A stretch of DNA of 64,000 nucleotides from the NCBI RefSeq assembly GCF_000219625.1, contig NC_018216.1:1674001-1738000 (forward strand). The letters are read 5' to 3'. This DNA is from Zymoseptoria tritici IPO323. Its lineage: Eukaryota; Ascomycota; Dothideomycetes; Mycosphaerellales; Mycosphaerellaceae. The position numbers and the translations under genes were made by a program. Below are positions 1 through 10,169 of the stretch, piece after piece (position 1 is the first letter of the stretch; each line of letters opens with the position of its first letter). The notes beneath the pieces were generated by a model. That model worked only from the letters and a program-made list of their open reading frames with translations, searched no databases and was not told the DNA's origin.

Positions 1-133
1 ACATCGGAGTGGACACCCCCTTGTCGCCTTCAAGGGGGTATTCCGGGCACTGGATTGGCCTAAGTCTAATCGACGACCGTAATTACCCTGGACTTGGCCC
101 CTGGAGGCCACATGGGGGTGTCCACTCCGATGT
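1..133. repeat. Short element bounded by perfect 20-bp inverted repeats
   Basis: Bases 1-20 and 114-133 are exact reverse complements (ACATCGGAGTGGACACCCCC at the left arm). The interior is about 93 bp and has no coding potential I trust. Such a small unit with long terminal inverted repeats looks like a MITE or another non-autonomous DNA transposon. The left arm starts at the window edge, so the real element may be longer and no target-site duplication can be checked. A simple palindromic hairpin is the alternative. Confidence 0.5.
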
Positions 134-668
134 GCCAACACGCTGTATGGAATTCGAAGACGACGAGGATTCGGCATAAGCTGTCTCGACAGTGCTACTA
201 CTCACGATGAGCATCAAGTCTGATCTCGCGCAATCTTGCCTGTCCACCACGTTCTTCGTCCTGCTCACAGATCTAGACATCATATCCACCCTACCCACGA
301 AGGAGGACAAGAACGCGCCCATTCACTCTGTACCAGGCCAATTCCGGTCAGCATGCATCGCCTCCACATCTTGCCAGCGTCGGCATTATCATGAGGCTTA
401 AGGCGTCCTCTGTGCCGGAAGAACGCATCGTCCTAGCGCTAGAGAACCTTCCCTCTCCATCGCGAATTTGAACCCAAAGCAGATAATAGCTCCCTTCGTT
501 ATCTCCACGGCTGATCTCTGACCCGTATCCGATACCTACGACTTCTTTCACATAACCTTTGCCCAATACGCCGCAAAACAGTGCATCGACCACAGAACTG
601 TGTCCTCGTGCTCGTACTCTTTGCTCTTTCAACGCCCACTGCAGTTCTTCCAGCTCCCTCTCGCAAGA

Positions 669-1085
669 ATGCGATTCCCCACGCAATCTCTGCTCTTGCT
701 CGCTCTCGGCACCATCGCAGCCAGCAGGACCCCCTGTTACGGAGATGGAAGTACGTCCGCTCTCCCACACACTCTTTCTCTCCCCCAAATGAAAGACCGT
801 CTTGACCTGACTAAATTTCCGCCCCAGCCATCTGCGGCGCAAATAAAGCCCACATCGGATGCTGCAACCGACTGACCTGCGTTCTCGAAGGGTCTGCCAG
901 CAAATGTCGCCGTAGGTTCTTCGTGAGACGACGCGAAAAGCCAGAATCACTCATGGTGGAACGACTCTTTAGATCGATGCGAAGATGGAGGTGGGTTTTG
1001 TCCAGCCGATCAACCCATGTGCCACGAAGAATTCGGCGTGCGCAAATGTTGGTCTTGCCTTCCGAATGGGTGTAAGTGTTCCTGA
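669..1085 (+). CDS. Small secreted cysteine-rich protein, knottin-like spacing (effector candidate)
   Basis: I read three exons, 669-750, 828-911 and 1006-1085, with introns of 77 and 94 bp (GTACGT...CCAG and GTAGGT...CCAG). The first intron carries a CTGAC/TGACTAA branch-like site. The joined frame closes at TGA and gives 81 residues. The N-terminus MRFPTQSLLLLALGTIAAS is a clear signal peptide. The mature part has 11 cysteines in 62 residues, starting C-x6-C-x8-CC-x4-C-x9-C, which resembles an inhibitor-cystine-knot arrangement. A second cysteine-dense block follows (residues 60-81, ending ...GCKCS). Family knowledge: many fungal effectors are small, secreted and cysteine-rich. Host role is inference and no homologue is recognised. 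The exact splice sites are hand predictions. Confidence 0.68.
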
Positions 1086-1578
1086 AATTTTTCCTTTTGG
1101 AGTTTACCATCTTGAAAACAACCTGGAATCTGCTTTGCTGATCCACCATCCCTAGATACGTGCGCCGAAAACAACGACTGCTGTAGTACATATTGTAGTG
1201 TTGGTGGGAGTAAATGCTTCTGATATCTCAGTGGTGTACCGCTGCGAAGGAGATGGATGCATTTGAGATCAGGGAGGCATATCGAATGGCATGTTCAACT
1301 TCTTCCGAGAATTGGCGAGGTCGATCGAGGGGATGGGAAGAAGAGGCCTCATATATCGATACAATATACGCGCAGCCGTTGGAATTCTTCAGCCATAAAA
1401 TACATTGTGCAATGAGACACACAATATGCACCGAGGCGAATATCATCCTTCTCCTCGCCATCTATCTCCAACGAAGGGCTCCTGCAGCCTCTCACATCGC
1501 AATGCCCACTTTCCGGTGCTCAATTCCCATGGCTCATCACCCAACCTCTGAAACCCTCCTTTCGCAACCTCCCACCCC
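1086..1578. other. Intergenic, no feature seen
   Basis: Overlapping short open frames on both strands here have no family features. It probably holds the 3' ends of the two flanking genes, which converge on it. Confidence 0.5.
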
Positions 1579-4125
1579 TCAAGCCCTCGTCCCCTTTCCC
1601 TGCTGCTGATAAATCCCACTCAAACCCCCACCATGACTTTTGCTCGCCCGAACCGCGGGCGCTCTTCCCGCAAGCACATGCCAAGGATCCAGTCCCGGCG
1701 CTAATCCGCCATCGTCCGCAGCCGACAGTCCCCTTCTTCGTCCTTCCGTCTTCTTCACGCCCACTTCTACCGTTCGCAGTATGCCACCGCCGTCCGGTTT
1801 GCCACCCTGCTCTCCCGGGCGTCGAGTCAGTCTCCGGCCGCGCGACTTTGACCGGCGAGGATCGGTCGTGTCCGTCCAGTCGTTCGTGCCGTGGGAGCTA
1901 TACGCGGGAACTTCGGATGGGAATTGCTCGCACGTATCGTAGGAGGAGAGGGTAGATTGGGAGGCGTTAGACATGTTGCCGCTGGTGGTAACGGAGGAAA
2001 GAGGGATGACCGGGCCAGTGTCCCAGGGAAGCCGGCGGACGGTGGCGGAGATGACTTCGGGGGCTTGGGTGGAGCGCGAGGATTTGCGGGAGTGCAGGGA
2101 GGCGGCAGGAAGGGAGGGTTCGATGGGGTGCGATTTTAGAGGATTTGGCATGGGGACCTTGCTGAAGCGTGTCATCGGGTCTCGACGACGAGGAGGAGGG
2201 TCTTGCGCGAGGAGGTTTGGGGTGGAGTGACCTTGGGCGCCGAGGTTAGGCGTAGGTAGTGTGGGTTCGCGGTGAGGGGTCTGAAGGCGTGGTGGTGAGA
2301 CCTGTTGCATATTGTGCGAAGCTCTGGGAGTTACGCGAGGCATGGGCATTTCCTGGGCGTCGGTCACGGGTGGTACAAGAGTGTTTTCTCGTCGCATGGT
2401 GGTGGCCTTGATCCATACGTTCAGGGGAGGCGGCGCTCCTTTGGTGGCGATGAACGTTTCCAGTCGTCGTTGTGCTTCGGGGCTGATTGTTTGAGGCTTT
2501 GCGGGGCCGGGTGGATGATTTGACTCGTCGTTTACTTCTGGTTGCCAGGTTGAGGCTCGCTTGCGTGCTTCTGATATCCTCTGCGCGCTTGCGCGTAAAG
2601 GATCGTCGCAATCTTTCGCCGGTGGTGAGCGGGACTCTAGGAACGTGGGACGCACTGGCGTTATGCTCCGAGTCTCATCCACGCTGACGACTGAAGAGGC
2701 TGAGGATTCGGAGTCCAGGTAGCTCTCGCCGTGTGAGCATTCCTCGGTCTTTGTCTTGTTCTGCGCCTCGGACTCGCGGCAGGCCTCGACTTGGACATTT
2801 GGAGACTGTTTGGCAGATGGCATTGCGCTGTCTTTGCGACTCGAATAACGATTCTTGTTTTTCCGCGGCAAGGGCGGCGTTCTCATCGGCGGTGTGACAG
2901 GCGACTGTTCAGCCGGAGCGGGGAACTTTCCAATAGTCTCGCTCCAGGAGGGACTTGGTACCATTGAGGTCTTCTGCCTCATGGTCTTCAGAAGCGCCAT
3001 CTCCTCATCGGTGACCACGACCACATGACCAGACTCGGGGGTTGGAGCAGTTGACACGCTCGTCTTTCTGATTGGGTTTGACACCGCATCGTTGCATATC
3101 ACAACATTGACAGGGCCGGTTGTAGACAGGATCGGCAGCCGCGATGAGGCTCGTGCATGTCGCATTTCACGGAGAGAGCCCGCATCGTGGGAAAATTTAC
3201 GCGCAATCTCCCTAGGCCCGATCTCGTCCGAAGATGCTAGAGCCGTTCCATCAGGCGATCCGAGAGACTGGTCCGGACTCAACTGCTCATGCTGAAGCTC
3301 ACTGAAGGCGCTCGAAGACCAGGAGAAGTTGTCCAGGCTGTAGCTGGGCTTCAAGATTGGAGAATTCGTCGATATGGGGGAAGTCGCCACTTGCAGCGGT
3401 TTAATGGACGGCAACCTCGAGAGATCCACCGTCGAAGCAGATCCCAGAATAACAGAACAGTGATCATCGACCATGAGGCTGGCACGGATATCCGGCAAGC
3501 TTGCATCGATGCTGTAATCGGAGAGCGCTGACCTGGCTCTTTCTCGAAGCGTAACGTGGTCGATGTCTGGAGAGTCGAATCGCGCTTTCATTGGTGAGAG
3601 GTGTTTTGAGCGTTCGCTCGCCGCGATGGAACGGACACTATCCACACTGCGCGGTCTAGGCAGCTGCACCACTCGCCTCTGTCCGGCGGTGTGACCGATG
3701 TGTTGTGGCCGCGCCGGCCGACCACGATCTTCGTAAACGCCGTCCAAAGGCGACCTACGAGGTGCGTAGACCGAGGCCGGCTTCAATGTGTTCTTGGGAC
3801 TGTCGACCTGGGGAAGGGTCGGCACGGAGGCCGGCGCGATTTTGCGAACAGTATCCATTCCGCCCTTCCCCCTTCCCTTTTTCGCATAATCATCATCGCT
3901 GTCATCATCATCCTCCTCTTCGTCCTCTCCATCAGACGGCCAGGCATCGAACCAGTTCTGGACACCTTTCGGCGGTCGATGCACATTCTTCTTAAATTGA
4001 TCGCCAATGTCTTCGTCGAAAGGTCGGTTCTCGAGAGACACTTTGCGCCCGTGGACTGATGCGGCATCTCCATTGGAAGGCTTATTGGGCGTTGGCGCTT
4101 TCCCGCCCTTCAATTTCCAACCCAT
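1579..4125 (-). CDS. Disordered hypothetical fungal protein (848 aa)
   Basis: This is an uninterrupted frame that begins MGWKLKGGKAPTPN. The start is the first ATG and no upstream exon is evident. Near residues 50-90 it has a short WFDAWPSDGEDEEE segment followed by an acidic run and a basic KKGRGKGG patch. The rest is rich in Ser, Pro, Thr and Arg, with no predictable fold, signal peptide or membrane segment. Many SP/TP and RxxS sites suggest a phosphorylated scaffold or cytoskeletal-type protein, but that is inference. I do not recognise the family. The codon pattern, with GC-ending codons throughout, supports a real gene. Confidence 0.75.
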   Translation of the reverse strand: MGWKLKGGKAPTPNKPSNGDAASVHGRKVSLENRPFDEDIGDQFKKNVHRPPKGVQNWFDAWPSDGEDEEEDDDDSDDDYAKKGRGKGGMDTVRKIAPASVPTLPQVDSPKNTLKPASVYAPRRSPLDGVYEDRGRPARPQHIGHTAGQRRVVQLPRPRSVDSVRSIAASERSKHLSPMKARFDSPDIDHVTLRERARSALSDYSIDASLPDIRASLMVDDHCSVILGSASTVDLSRLPSIKPLQVATSPISTNSPILKPSYSLDNFSWSSSAFSELQHEQLSPDQSLGSPDGTALASSDEIGPREIARKFSHDAGSLREMRHARASSRLPILSTTGPVNVVICNDAVSNPIRKTSVSTAPTPESGHVVVVTDEEMALLKTMRQKTSMVPSPSWSETIGKFPAPAEQSPVTPPMRTPPLPRKNKNRYSSRKDSAMPSAKQSPNVQVEACRESEAQNKTKTEECSHGESYLDSESSASSVVSVDETRSITPVRPTFLESRSPPAKDCDDPLRASAQRISEARKRASTWQPEVNDESNHPPGPAKPQTISPEAQRRLETFIATKGAPPPLNVWIKATTMRRENTLVPPVTDAQEMPMPRVTPRASHNMQQVSPPRLQTPHREPTLPTPNLGAQGHSTPNLLAQDPPPRRRDPMTRFSKVPMPNPLKSHPIEPSLPAASLHSRKSSRSTQAPEVISATVRRLPWDTGPVIPLSSVTTSGNMSNASQSTLSSYDTCEQFPSEVPAYSSHGTNDWTDTTDPRRSKSRGRRLTRRPGEQGGKPDGGGILRTVEVGVKKTEGRRRGLSAADDGGLAPGLDPWHVLAGRAPAVRASKSHGGGLSGIYQQQGKGTRA

Positions 4126-5703
4126 GGCTGAGCAGGACTGATGCGTGTGTGGGCGCTCGCTGAGCAGATTTCGACGCGAATGGTGTCTGTCGTGATGATA
4201 ATTGTGTACGGCGTCCTAGATGTTTGCTGTCTGAAAGGCTGCAAAGTCGTGAATTCGGACGAGGCTGGTCAAGAGGTAGGCCGTGCTCATTCTCGCTATA
4301 TGTCGCAACTCGTCTCAAACCCAAAATTTGCACTGCCCAATCGGTTGTACGAGGTTCCTGCGGCGTGTCCAATTTCGCGGAGTTGACGATTGTAGCCGTG
4401 ACTGCCGCTGGTCAGTCGAGAGGATGGAGGTGTTAGGTCGGACGCGACGATGACAGACGAGCACAGAGCATTTTCTCCTTTACATTAGGCTCATCAGCTA
4501 GCATCACGTCACCAGGGTTGCGCGCTGTGTGCACCGCGCACGATCCGGGCTTTGGTCAAGGTTTGCCTGGGCTGGGCCGCTGTTCAGTCCTCCCCATGGT
4601 CAGGGTAGCCTCCTGGCGCGTCGGAGTTCGTGGAGTGATCACTGTATCGTATTGGTTCTGGATCAGCAAAACCACGTGGCAGGAAACCTTTACCGTTCTG
4701 CGGTCGGGTCCGTCGTCAGCTCATTATCTGTTTTCAATGTCAAGTCTCCGACGTGTCGCAGATTCAGACGTTGTGTAGGCAGATATTCTGTCGGAACTGC
4801 CGGTGATGAAGACTTGCACTGCCGAATGGAGGCTTTGCATCCCTGCGCGAGACACGCGCTGATCGACGACTTCCAGGCCGGCACGACCCATCGTGACGTG
4901 GACTCGACCTGGGTGTGTTGGACTCCCTCTGGCCACATCGAAGTCCTGGCTGGTTGGGGTCTATCGTTGGCGTGAGATGACTGCAATCTGGTATTGGTCC
5001 ATGCACCAAACGCCGTGAGTCGTGACTCTTGGTAGCTTCACCGGCAGCTGCACGCCAGTTTGAAACTCGGCTCGTAAACAAGTACCGACGCCGTGTGCAA
5101 CACAGGCTGTGTCGTCTGCGTACTCATGCGATTGATGCCATCTCCGCTGTGTTGCAATCGAGCGTGCACTTGCACGGTCGTCCTGCACGACGAACAGACA
5201 CCGATGCTTGCTGCGGATACAGTCGGACAATGCGGTCGAACGCTCATCAGGTCATCACAGGCTGATATACCCAGCCCGGCCACATTATTCCAGGGATCTT
5301 TCGGCGCGGAGATTCGTCTCACCTCAGCCCCCGGCATACCACGAACACTGCCCAGGAAACACGGTCGACGTGGTAAGCATTGCCCATCTTGGAACGGAGA
5401 TCGAAGATGAGCCTCGTCAGATTCATGTCGGGCAAGATTGTGCTCTCTTGGTCGCGGTGCTGAGGAGGGAAGATTTAGGGTGAAGTGAGATCGAAGAGGA
5501 GGGACCTCTGCTCTCAGTCACGTGATGATGCGTGCTAGCGCGAAGGACTACAGGGCATCATTGTCCGGCTCGAGGATCTGCCGATCTCCCGTCGTATCTC
5601 GAAAGCGCCGATCTCGTTCGAAGTACGACGATGTAGTTCTTACCTCCAACTACAACTCATCAGACACTACGGACAACCGCACCTCCATCCACAACCGCCT
5701 GCC
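4126..5703. other. Divergent promoter region, no gene supported
   Basis: This 1.6-kb stretch separates two divergently transcribed genes. Several 60-148-codon open frames occur on both strands, but they overlap and none has a domain, signal peptide or plausible splice pattern. I see no tRNA or repeat. Confidence 0.45.
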
Positions 5704-6261
5704 ATGTCCAGCAAACGTCCTCCCACCGCCGAGGCCCCCAAACCGCCCACAACCCTCCACCCGACAACCACCATCTCACCCCTCGCCGTCCTCACCGGAA
5801 CCCACCCCGTCACCCTCGGCGAAAACACCATCCTACACCCATACTCCATTACAACCTCCACCACCGGCCCTATAACCCTTGGACGCAACTGCACCCTCGC
5901 CGAAATGTCCGTCATATCCGCCTCGTCCTCAAACCCGACAACAATCGGCGACAACGTAACAATCGGACCCGCCACCCACATAACTGGCGCGAACATCGGA
6001 GAAGGGAGTGTCATCGAAGGGAGAGTCACAATCGCAGAGGGAGCAGTGTTGGGGAAGTTCTGCAAGATCACGGCCGGAGAGGTGGTGCACCCGGGAGAGG
6101 TACTGCCGGATTTCACGGTGGTGTATGGTGATGGGAAGAGGAAGGTGAATCGCACGATGGAGGGGAGTGTGGAGGTGAGGGAGGCGAGGAGGAAGGGTGT
6201 AGAGGGGGAGTGTGCGTTGGCGAGGAGGCTGATTCCGAATGCTGCCGCGAAGTGGGGATGA
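5704..6261 (+). CDS. Dynactin subunit 6 (p27), left-handed beta-helix protein
   Basis: This single-exon 185-aa protein belongs to the p25/p27 family, which caps the pointed end of the dynactin Arp1 filament and helps select dynein cargo on microtubules. The sequence shows imperfect hexapeptide repeats typical of a left-handed beta-helix from about residue 25 to 145. Examples are ITLGRNCTLAEMSVI, TIGDNVTIGPATHI and GANIGEGSVIEGRVTIAEGAVLG. They are followed by the family-style segment EVLPDFTVVYGDGKRKVNRT and a helical tail. Length agrees with the family (about 180-200 aa). A Pro/Thr-rich lead of some 20 residues precedes the helix. Another hexapeptide-repeat protein is the only alternative, but the YG.GK.R end favours p27. 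Confidence 0.88.
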   Translation: MSSKRPPTAEAPKPPTTLHPTTTISPLAVLTGTHPVTLGENTILHPYSITTSTTGPITLGRNCTLAEMSVISASSSNPTTIGDNVTIGPATHITGANIGEGSVIEGRVTIAEGAVLGKFCKITAGEVVHPGEVLPDFTVVYGDGKRKVNRTMEGSVEVREARRKGVEGECALARRLIPNAAAKWG

Positions 6262-6401
6262 AGGGAGAGAATTGAGGTGAGGCTACATTCTTCAGTTCGA
6301 CCTCGACTCATCACTCTGGATCGTCGACATGGACGAAACGCATTCGCCAGAGATGTCCCGGCCTCGGACGGAACCCGCAGACACCGACCATGCTGATCTA
6401 A

Positions 6402-7277
6402 CTACCTCTGATACGCCTCCAAGCCCCACTCAAACCCATACCCCTTCCACTCCGGCGGAATCCCCTCCCCTTCCACATCCTCCGGATCCCACGACAAAGT
6501 CTTGCCACCACCTCTCATCCTCACCTTATCTACCACGCCCTTCCACACGCCTGTCCTCACATACATCCCCACCAGACTCCCAAACGCATACAACATCATC
6601 TCCGGGTCCGTCGCCCGCTTCTCCCACGGATTCACCTCCCCACCTTCCCCGCGCGCCGGCCGCACACCCCCCTTCCTCGCCATCTCGATCTTCAACTCAT
6701 GAATCCTCATCGGCTCCGGCAAGACGCGTCCGAAATCCAGTCTCGGCCCACAATGAATGAGCAGATTCAGCGTCTGAAATAGCGCAGTCGTAAGCCGGCT
6801 CGGTCCGGCGTCGCCGTGGGTTTGCAGGCCGGTGTTGGTATCATACCGCACGTCGAGGATCCTGACATCCTGAGGAGGACACGGCAGAGACACCCAAGTC
6901 GTGGGTCCGAGACGGCAACCGAGCATGAGACCTTCGCCCTCTCCTTCTAGGTCGAGAGTGTAGGTGTGTAGCTCTTCATCAGCGGCGTAGCTGGGCGAGC
7001 TCATCAGGGAGCGGAGGTCGGAAGCTAGGGTCCGGCTGGTGAGGGAGAGGTTCAGCCATGGGATTGAGAGGCGGGTGGGGTTGAGGTCTGGAAGCAGCTG
7101 GGAGCGACGTTTTTCGAGGTCAAAGGTGAGTTTCCAGGAACTGCTGACTTGATGGTCGATGGGAAGGAGGAAGACTTGTTGGTAGATTAGGTGCCTGAGC
7201 TCTACTGAGAGACCAAGTAGTGAGGCGCGGGGGGATGAGGTGGTGGGCGTCATGTTGACCACTGCAGGATCGCTCAT
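6402..7277 (-). CDS. F-box-like hypothetical protein (291 aa)
   Basis: This is one open frame starting MSDPAVVNMTPTTS. Residues 20-36 (LLGLSVELRHLIYQQVF) match the short F-box-like helix seen at the head of many expanded fungal families, where L.LP.ELR..IY..V is the usual form. The next region has the common LTSRTLASDLRSLM segment. The rest predicts mixed alpha/beta with no catalytic motif. Such proteins are thought to be substrate receptors or paralogous relics with no proven role. It ends about 140 bp from the stop of the dynactin gene, so the two are convergent. Confidence 0.7.
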   Translation of the reverse strand: MSDPAVVNMTPTTSSPRASLLGLSVELRHLIYQQVFLLPIDHQVSSSWKLTFDLEKRRSQLLPDLNPTRLSIPWLNLSLTSRTLASDLRSLMSSPSYAADEELHTYTLDLEGEGEGLMLGCRLGPTTWVSLPCPPQDVRILDVRYDTNTGLQTHGDAGPSRLTTALFQTLNLLIHCGPRLDFGRVLPEPMRIHELKIEMARKGGVRPARGEGGEVNPWEKRATDPEMMLYAFGSLVGMYVRTGVWKGVVDKVRMRGGGKTLSWDPEDVEGEGIPPEWKGYGFEWGLEAYQR

Positions 7278-8930
7278 CTTGGAGGGATACCTTGCTTTCT
7301 CCGCGATCGCCCGAGGTTGGAAGATGTGAAGTCCAGGATTGCGCTTCTCCGGCCAACCGGTGTGCTGACGTTGGTGTTGCCATGAAGTGCTCTTCGGTAG
7401 GCGCCGTTTCCTGAAGCCTGATGCTGAGGGGGTGAAAGATGGCGCGGATGACGAAGGTGGAGAGTGGAGTGCAGGAAAGCCGCAGAGCGCGCGGGGCTAC
7501 GGCAACGATGTGGAGCCCCAGGCTAGAGAGGAATGGGATATCGCTCACCGACACGTGAAGATGGCGCCCATGATCAATTGTCGATGTTGATGACAGGCGA
7601 AAACTGACTGTCAAGCCCTGCACGTGTAGTTGTCGCATTGCAATCAGCAGCACAGATTGCTCGTGATTGCCGGCGGTAGTTCTTGTGAGCTGGACCATGT
7701 CAAGTACAGTGCGATTCGGAAGCAGGTACGACAGAGCTGCCCTGGCACTGTACAGATTACGGAAGAACTTGGAGAGGAAGGAACATGGACTTGTAGTCTA
7801 TTCCGAGCTCATCTCTCACCTTCAGTGAATACCAAGCGCTTCGGTATCTTCGAACCTCTTTCAGCGCCTTCCTCCGCAAAAGGCTCCGCTTTCACGCTTG
7901 ATCTCCTCCCTCTCCAGACTTCTCCGCCGTCTGGGGGCTCCGCTATGGTACATGAGTCCAGACCGGAGCAATATACCAACCCCGCATACAACATCCAACC
8001 CATTGGACATTCAATATCGAAACATGCGCTGTTTCAATGGAACACACTCTCAGCAAACATCCCCGCGCGACAGGTGGGACCTCCGTGAAGCGCCGGTGAG
8101 ACACTCGATGTGTATGGCATTTGACACGTCTCGTCGGGCAGTCACCGCTCATCGGCTGGGTTACCGGACACAGCATACGGGACGTCGCAGCAATGCAAGC
8201 ATTAATACGATGGTACCGACCAGCGAAACACAAACCATGGCGGTGAGTTGATTGATGTGTGTGAGAGGAGAAGGTGACAAGCCCGACGACGATGAGGCAC
8301 TTTTTGGCTTTGGCCGGCTTCCATTGCCAGCCCTCTACCAAGATTTGATGGGAGTGATATCAGTGCTGAGAGATAAGGAGGATTCGGAGGGTTTCGCGGT
8401 CGATATCGGCTGTGTGCTCGGTTTTGCATGACATCCCGAAGACAGTCCCGCGCCATGTGGAGACAAGACAGACAGGCATGGCCAGCGCGTGCAGATGGCA
8501 TACTGTAGGAAGAGGCGTCCATTGACCGCGGGAGAGTACCATCTGATGTCTCTCCATTTTCGCGTGAATATTCGATCCCGCAGCAAATTGTGCATCATCG
8601 CTGCAGGTTTTGAATTTTGCGGAGGTGTGCAGATCGGAAGGAGGGGGAGCGGATCCACCTTTGCAACACGTGGATCCGGCAGAGGATCATCATGACTCTG
8701 TCCTTAGCTTCCAACTTCAACATCTCCCTTCTTCTTCTTCCTCTTCCTGACATTATTCCATACTGCTCTCTTGGATCGACTACTCCTCTTCCACTCTCCG
8801 ACCAACAACTACATCTTCCACACACAAACAATCTTCGCACTACCAAGCACACCCAACCAGCGGACCCCACTGCGAGATCTACAAGCCTCAAAAACCACAC
8901 ACCATATCCTCCCACCACAACACCGCAAAA
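7278..8930. other. Intergenic, no gene supported
   Basis: This 1.65-kb interval holds the promoters of the F-box-like gene (leftward) and the HAD hydrolase (rightward). A pyrimidine-rich tract with several CTTCTTC runs lies at about 8695-8830, upstream of the hydrolase start, and is typical of fungal core promoters. Open frames at 7630-8088 (+) and 8202-8522 (-) overlap each other and lack family features. Confidence 0.45.
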
Positions 8931-9822
8931 ATGGCCAAAGTAAGCATTCCTCGTCCTCCAATGGCGTCGACATTGCCACCACCTTCCTGTCCACCCCTCA
9001 ATCCCTAATCTCCCACTCCCTCCGACTTCTCCCTTCAACCCTCCCCCAATGACGTACTTAGCTCCCAACTAACTTCCAAACTAGGTCAAATACATCCTCC
9101 TCGACTGCGACAACACCCTCTGCCAATCCGAGCGCCTTGCCTTCGAAGCCTGCGCGGATCTGACCAATGAAATCATGGAAAAATACGGCCTCGACGCCCG
9201 CTACGACACCGACGCCCTGCTCGAGGATTTCGTCGGCAACAATTTCCGCAACATGCTCATCGGTCTCCAAAAGAAACACAACTTCTCCATGTCCGCGGAA
9301 GACGTGGACCAGTACGTCGACATGGAACTCGGCCGCGTGACGAAGAAGTTGAGCGAAAAGTGCGAGGAGTGTCCCGGCGTGACGGAGCAGTTGGAGTGGG
9401 CGAAGGCGCAGGGGTACCCGATGAGTGTGGTGAGCACGTCGGCGAAACCGAGAGTGGTGGCGAGTTTGAAGAGGACGAATTTGATGCGATTTTTCACCGA
9501 CGAACACGTGTACTCTGCTGCGACCTCGCTCTCCCCGCCGTCGAGTAAACCCGACCCCGCCATCTACTTGCACGCCTGCAAAGAACTCGGCGTCAAGCCT
9601 GAGGAGGTGTTGACGGTTGAGGACTCCAAGTCCGGTGCCACGGCGGCGATGCGCGCGGGAATTCCGTGTATCGGGTATGTCGGGATTTACAAGCTGGAAG
9701 AGGGAGCGGAGAAGGAAAAGCAGATGGCCGAGACGTTGAAGGAGCAGACCAAGACGGCGACGACGATGTACAACTGGAAGGAGTTTCCTGAGTGTATCAA
9801 GGCGATTGAGGCGAAGTTGTAG
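8931..9822 (+). CDS. HAD-superfamily hydrolase, beta-phosphoglucomutase-like
   Basis: There are two exons: a 9-bp first exon (ATGGCCAAA, 8931-8939), a 145-bp intron with a CTAAC branch site, then 9085-9822, giving 248 aa. Motif I is KYILLDCDNTLCQSE, with the nucleophile and acid Asp in DxD. A helical cap follows (residues about 20-90). Motif II is SVVSTSAKPR, the motif III Lys is in SSKPDPAIY, and motif IV is TVEDSKSGATAAMRAG. This is the subfamily that includes phosphoglucomutase and phosphoglycolate or sugar-phosphate phosphatases. The start is set by the tiny exon, because without it motif I has no initiator Met. The substrate cannot be told from sequence. Confidence 0.85.
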
Positions 9823-10169
9823 TGGAGAGTGGTGAAGGCGGATGTTGATGGGGCATTATGATTTTATGTGTGAACGACACTTCTTAGCGAACTTGCGATG
9901 ATACTACTGCCGCCGTCGTCTTTTCATGACGATTGAATGGAATGTTTCTGATCTTAACTATTATACATCGTCGGGCGTGGAGTGAAACCGCATTGCTCCA
10001 CTGACGGAACAGTCTATTGCAAGAAAAGGTCTCCTGGTCGCATCCAGATGCCGCGAGTGGTCCTTGCATGCCAAACGCCCGCGTGTCTGTGGCGGAGGCA
10101 GATGTGTCGAACGACATCTAACTCGCGCCACTGAATCGTGGTGCTCTTTGAAATTCACCTAGCCACGTC
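9823..10169. other. Short 3' intergenic spacer
   Basis: Convergent 3' ends of the HAD hydrolase gene and the F-box-like gene meet here. Nothing else is seen. Confidence 0.5.

Noticed and set aside
108..136. 16-bp match (GGCACATCGGAGTGGA) between the left-edge inverted repeat and the GTSEW codons of the aldo/keto reductase near 13,300
   Set aside because: One such match is expected by chance among all pairs in 64 kb, and similarity stops outside it.
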